Of a stretch of 5,285 bases of DNA, positions 4,468 to 5,285 are shown one piece after another. The DNA comes from an uncultured Phycisphaerales bacterium. GTDB taxonomy: Bacteria > Planctomycetota > Phycisphaerae > Sedimentisphaerales > Anaerobacaceae. A program made the translations under genes and the position numbers. How positions within the stretch are numbered: position 1 is the first letter of the stretch; each line of letters starts with the position of its first letter. The notes beneath the pieces were generated by a model. It was not told the DNA's origin. It made no database searches and saw nothing but the letters and a program-made list of their open reading frames with translations. The stretch spans positions 1 through 5,285 of the forward strand of contig CALMMH010000579.1 in the NCBI GenBank assembly GCA_937868145.1. Reading direction: 5' to 3'.

Positions 4468-5285
4468 TCAAAACGCCTCGCGATCCTGCGACGGCGATTT
4501 CTGCTGAATCTGGATCGAACCCACGTTGGTCCTCAGCTCGATCTTGTTCTTCCCATCGCCCAGCGTGCCCGTAGCGTGGCTGCCTAGGGCGTTTTGTGCA
4601 TTGCCGGCGTGCATCACCGCGGCGCCGGTGACCTCAAGAGGCAAGTTGCTCGATATCGAACCGATCTGGGCCTGCGCCTGGATCTTTGCGGAGAGGTCCG
4701 CGGGAGCGGCGAAGAGGATGTTCCCCACGTTCGTGCGGAGCGAGACGTCTCCCTGGAGATCCCGGGCGTCGATGGCGCCAACGTCCACATCAGCAGTCGC
4801 TTTCCCCTGGAGATCGGACAGGCTGACGTTTCCGATCCTCTGGTTCGCCTGCACCTGGACGTCGCGCGGCGCGACGATCTGCAGATCGACGGCGATCCGG
4901 TTCCGCTGCTCATCGGACATACCCTCGGGCATCTGGACGGCGATCCGGACGCGGCCGTCAACCGGCGTGACCTGGACCACGATCTCCTCGGCGATTCGCT
5001 CAGCCTCCTCGCGGCCTACTCCCCTGATTCTGGCCACGGCTTGGATCGTGCAGTCGCGTTCGTCGCCGCCTCGAATCACCACGCTCCCGACGCCGTTCTC
5101 GACCTGGAGGGTCGTTCCCGCCGGAAGCGACTTGACCAGGAGATCGCCGCACAGCACAAGCTCTTCCGGCTCTTTCTGGGCCCGCGGGTCCACCGGCGGC
5201 GCAGGCACTGCGGGCACCGCCTCGACGTGCGGAACCGGATGCGGCATCACCACAACCTCAGGAACCTGGACGTTGACGGACACAG
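4468..5285 (-). CDS. DUF4097-like beta-repeat protein, 5' end beyond the window
   Basis: The last 271 or so codons are visible, ending with TGA at 4468. A GTG at 5283 could serve as start, but the protein then would begin inside a low-complexity Pro/Val/His stretch (residues about 7-33, with PEVVVMPHPVPHVEAVPAVP) without leader or membrane helix. More likely that stretch is a linker and the real start, perhaps with a membrane anchor, is off the right edge. From residue 48 on it shows the short beta-strand repeats of DUF4097/adhesin-like proteins: LLVKSLPAGTTLQVENGVGSVVI, IGNVSLSDLQG, VGAIDARDLQGDVSLRTNVGNI, AQIGSISSNLPLEV, and a closing IELRTNVGSIQIQ. The VG-x-I turns recur about every 18-22 residues, as in a beta-helix-like fold. 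Such proteins are often membrane-linked and found beside envelope-stress or PspC-type genes; no enzymatic role is known to me. It converges on the GH43 gene across a shared terminator. Confidence 0.72.
   Translation of the reverse strand, partial: VSVNVQVPEVVVMPHPVPHVEAVPAVPAPPVDPRAQKEPEELVLCGDLLVKSLPAGTTLQVENGVGSVVIRGGDERDCTIQAVARIRGVGREEAERIAEEIVVQVTPVDGRVRIAVQMPEGMSDEQRNRIAVDLQIVAPRDVQVQANQRIGNVSLSDLQGKATADVDVGAIDARDLQGDVSLRTNVGNILFAAPADLSAKIQAQAQIGSISSNLPLEVTGAAVMHAGNAQNALGSHATGTLGDGKNKIELRTNVGSIQIQQKSPSQDREAF

Overview
The window is a GC-rich (by eye about 60%) bacterial chromosome fragment. Four things point to a Planctomycetota-type genome, most likely near the Phycisphaerae/Sedimentisphaerales: paralogous ECF sigma factors, one paired with a one-helix membrane protein carrying a LolA-like domain; a secreted GH43 glycosidase; a DUF4097-like protein; and intergenic spaces filled with palindromic repeats of the CACAGAG and CACGGGC/CATGGGC kinds. 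The lineage is inferred from protein style and repeat types; there is no rRNA or marker gene here.

Layout. (1) 1-174, minus: N-terminal 58 codons of an ECF sigma factor running off the left edge. (2) 175-557: divergent intergenic space. (3) 558-1400, plus: a stand-alone protein with four CBS domains. (4) 1418-1498: palindromic CACAGAG element between convergent genes. (5) 2916-1526, minus: a two-gene operon of an ECF sigma factor and a membrane-anchored, probable anti-sigma protein, joined by an ATGA overlap. (6) 2917-3211: divergent region with AT-rich sigma upstream elements, a nested palindromic repeat, and a good sigma70-type promoter for the next gene. (7) 3212-4261, plus: secreted GH43 family glycosidase, perhaps an exo-beta-1,3-galactosidase. 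(8) 4257-4410: four small hairpins followed by a perfect 17-bp-stem bidirectional terminator. (9) 4468 to the right edge, minus: DUF4097-like protein, 5' end off the window.

How the genes may work together. The sigma/LolA-like pair looks like a cell-envelope signalling switch: a cytoplasmic segment that could hold the sigma factor, one membrane helix, and an extracytoplasmic LolA-fold sensor. The GH43 gene is divergent from it, which makes co-regulation possible but unproven. The left-edge sigma gene is a close paralogue (29 of the first 58 residues identical). Both sigma genes carry the same 14-bp motif (13/14) about 20-24 bp upstream of their start codons, which suggests a shared regulator or autoregulation.

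The most interesting signals are this shared sigma-gene motif; an internal ribosome binding site that could yield a second, shorter form of the anti-sigma protein; and a hairpin quartet whose copies differ largely by compensatory base-pair changes and which supplies the GH43 stop codon. No complete new defence or mobile system, CRISPR array, tRNA or rRNA was found.
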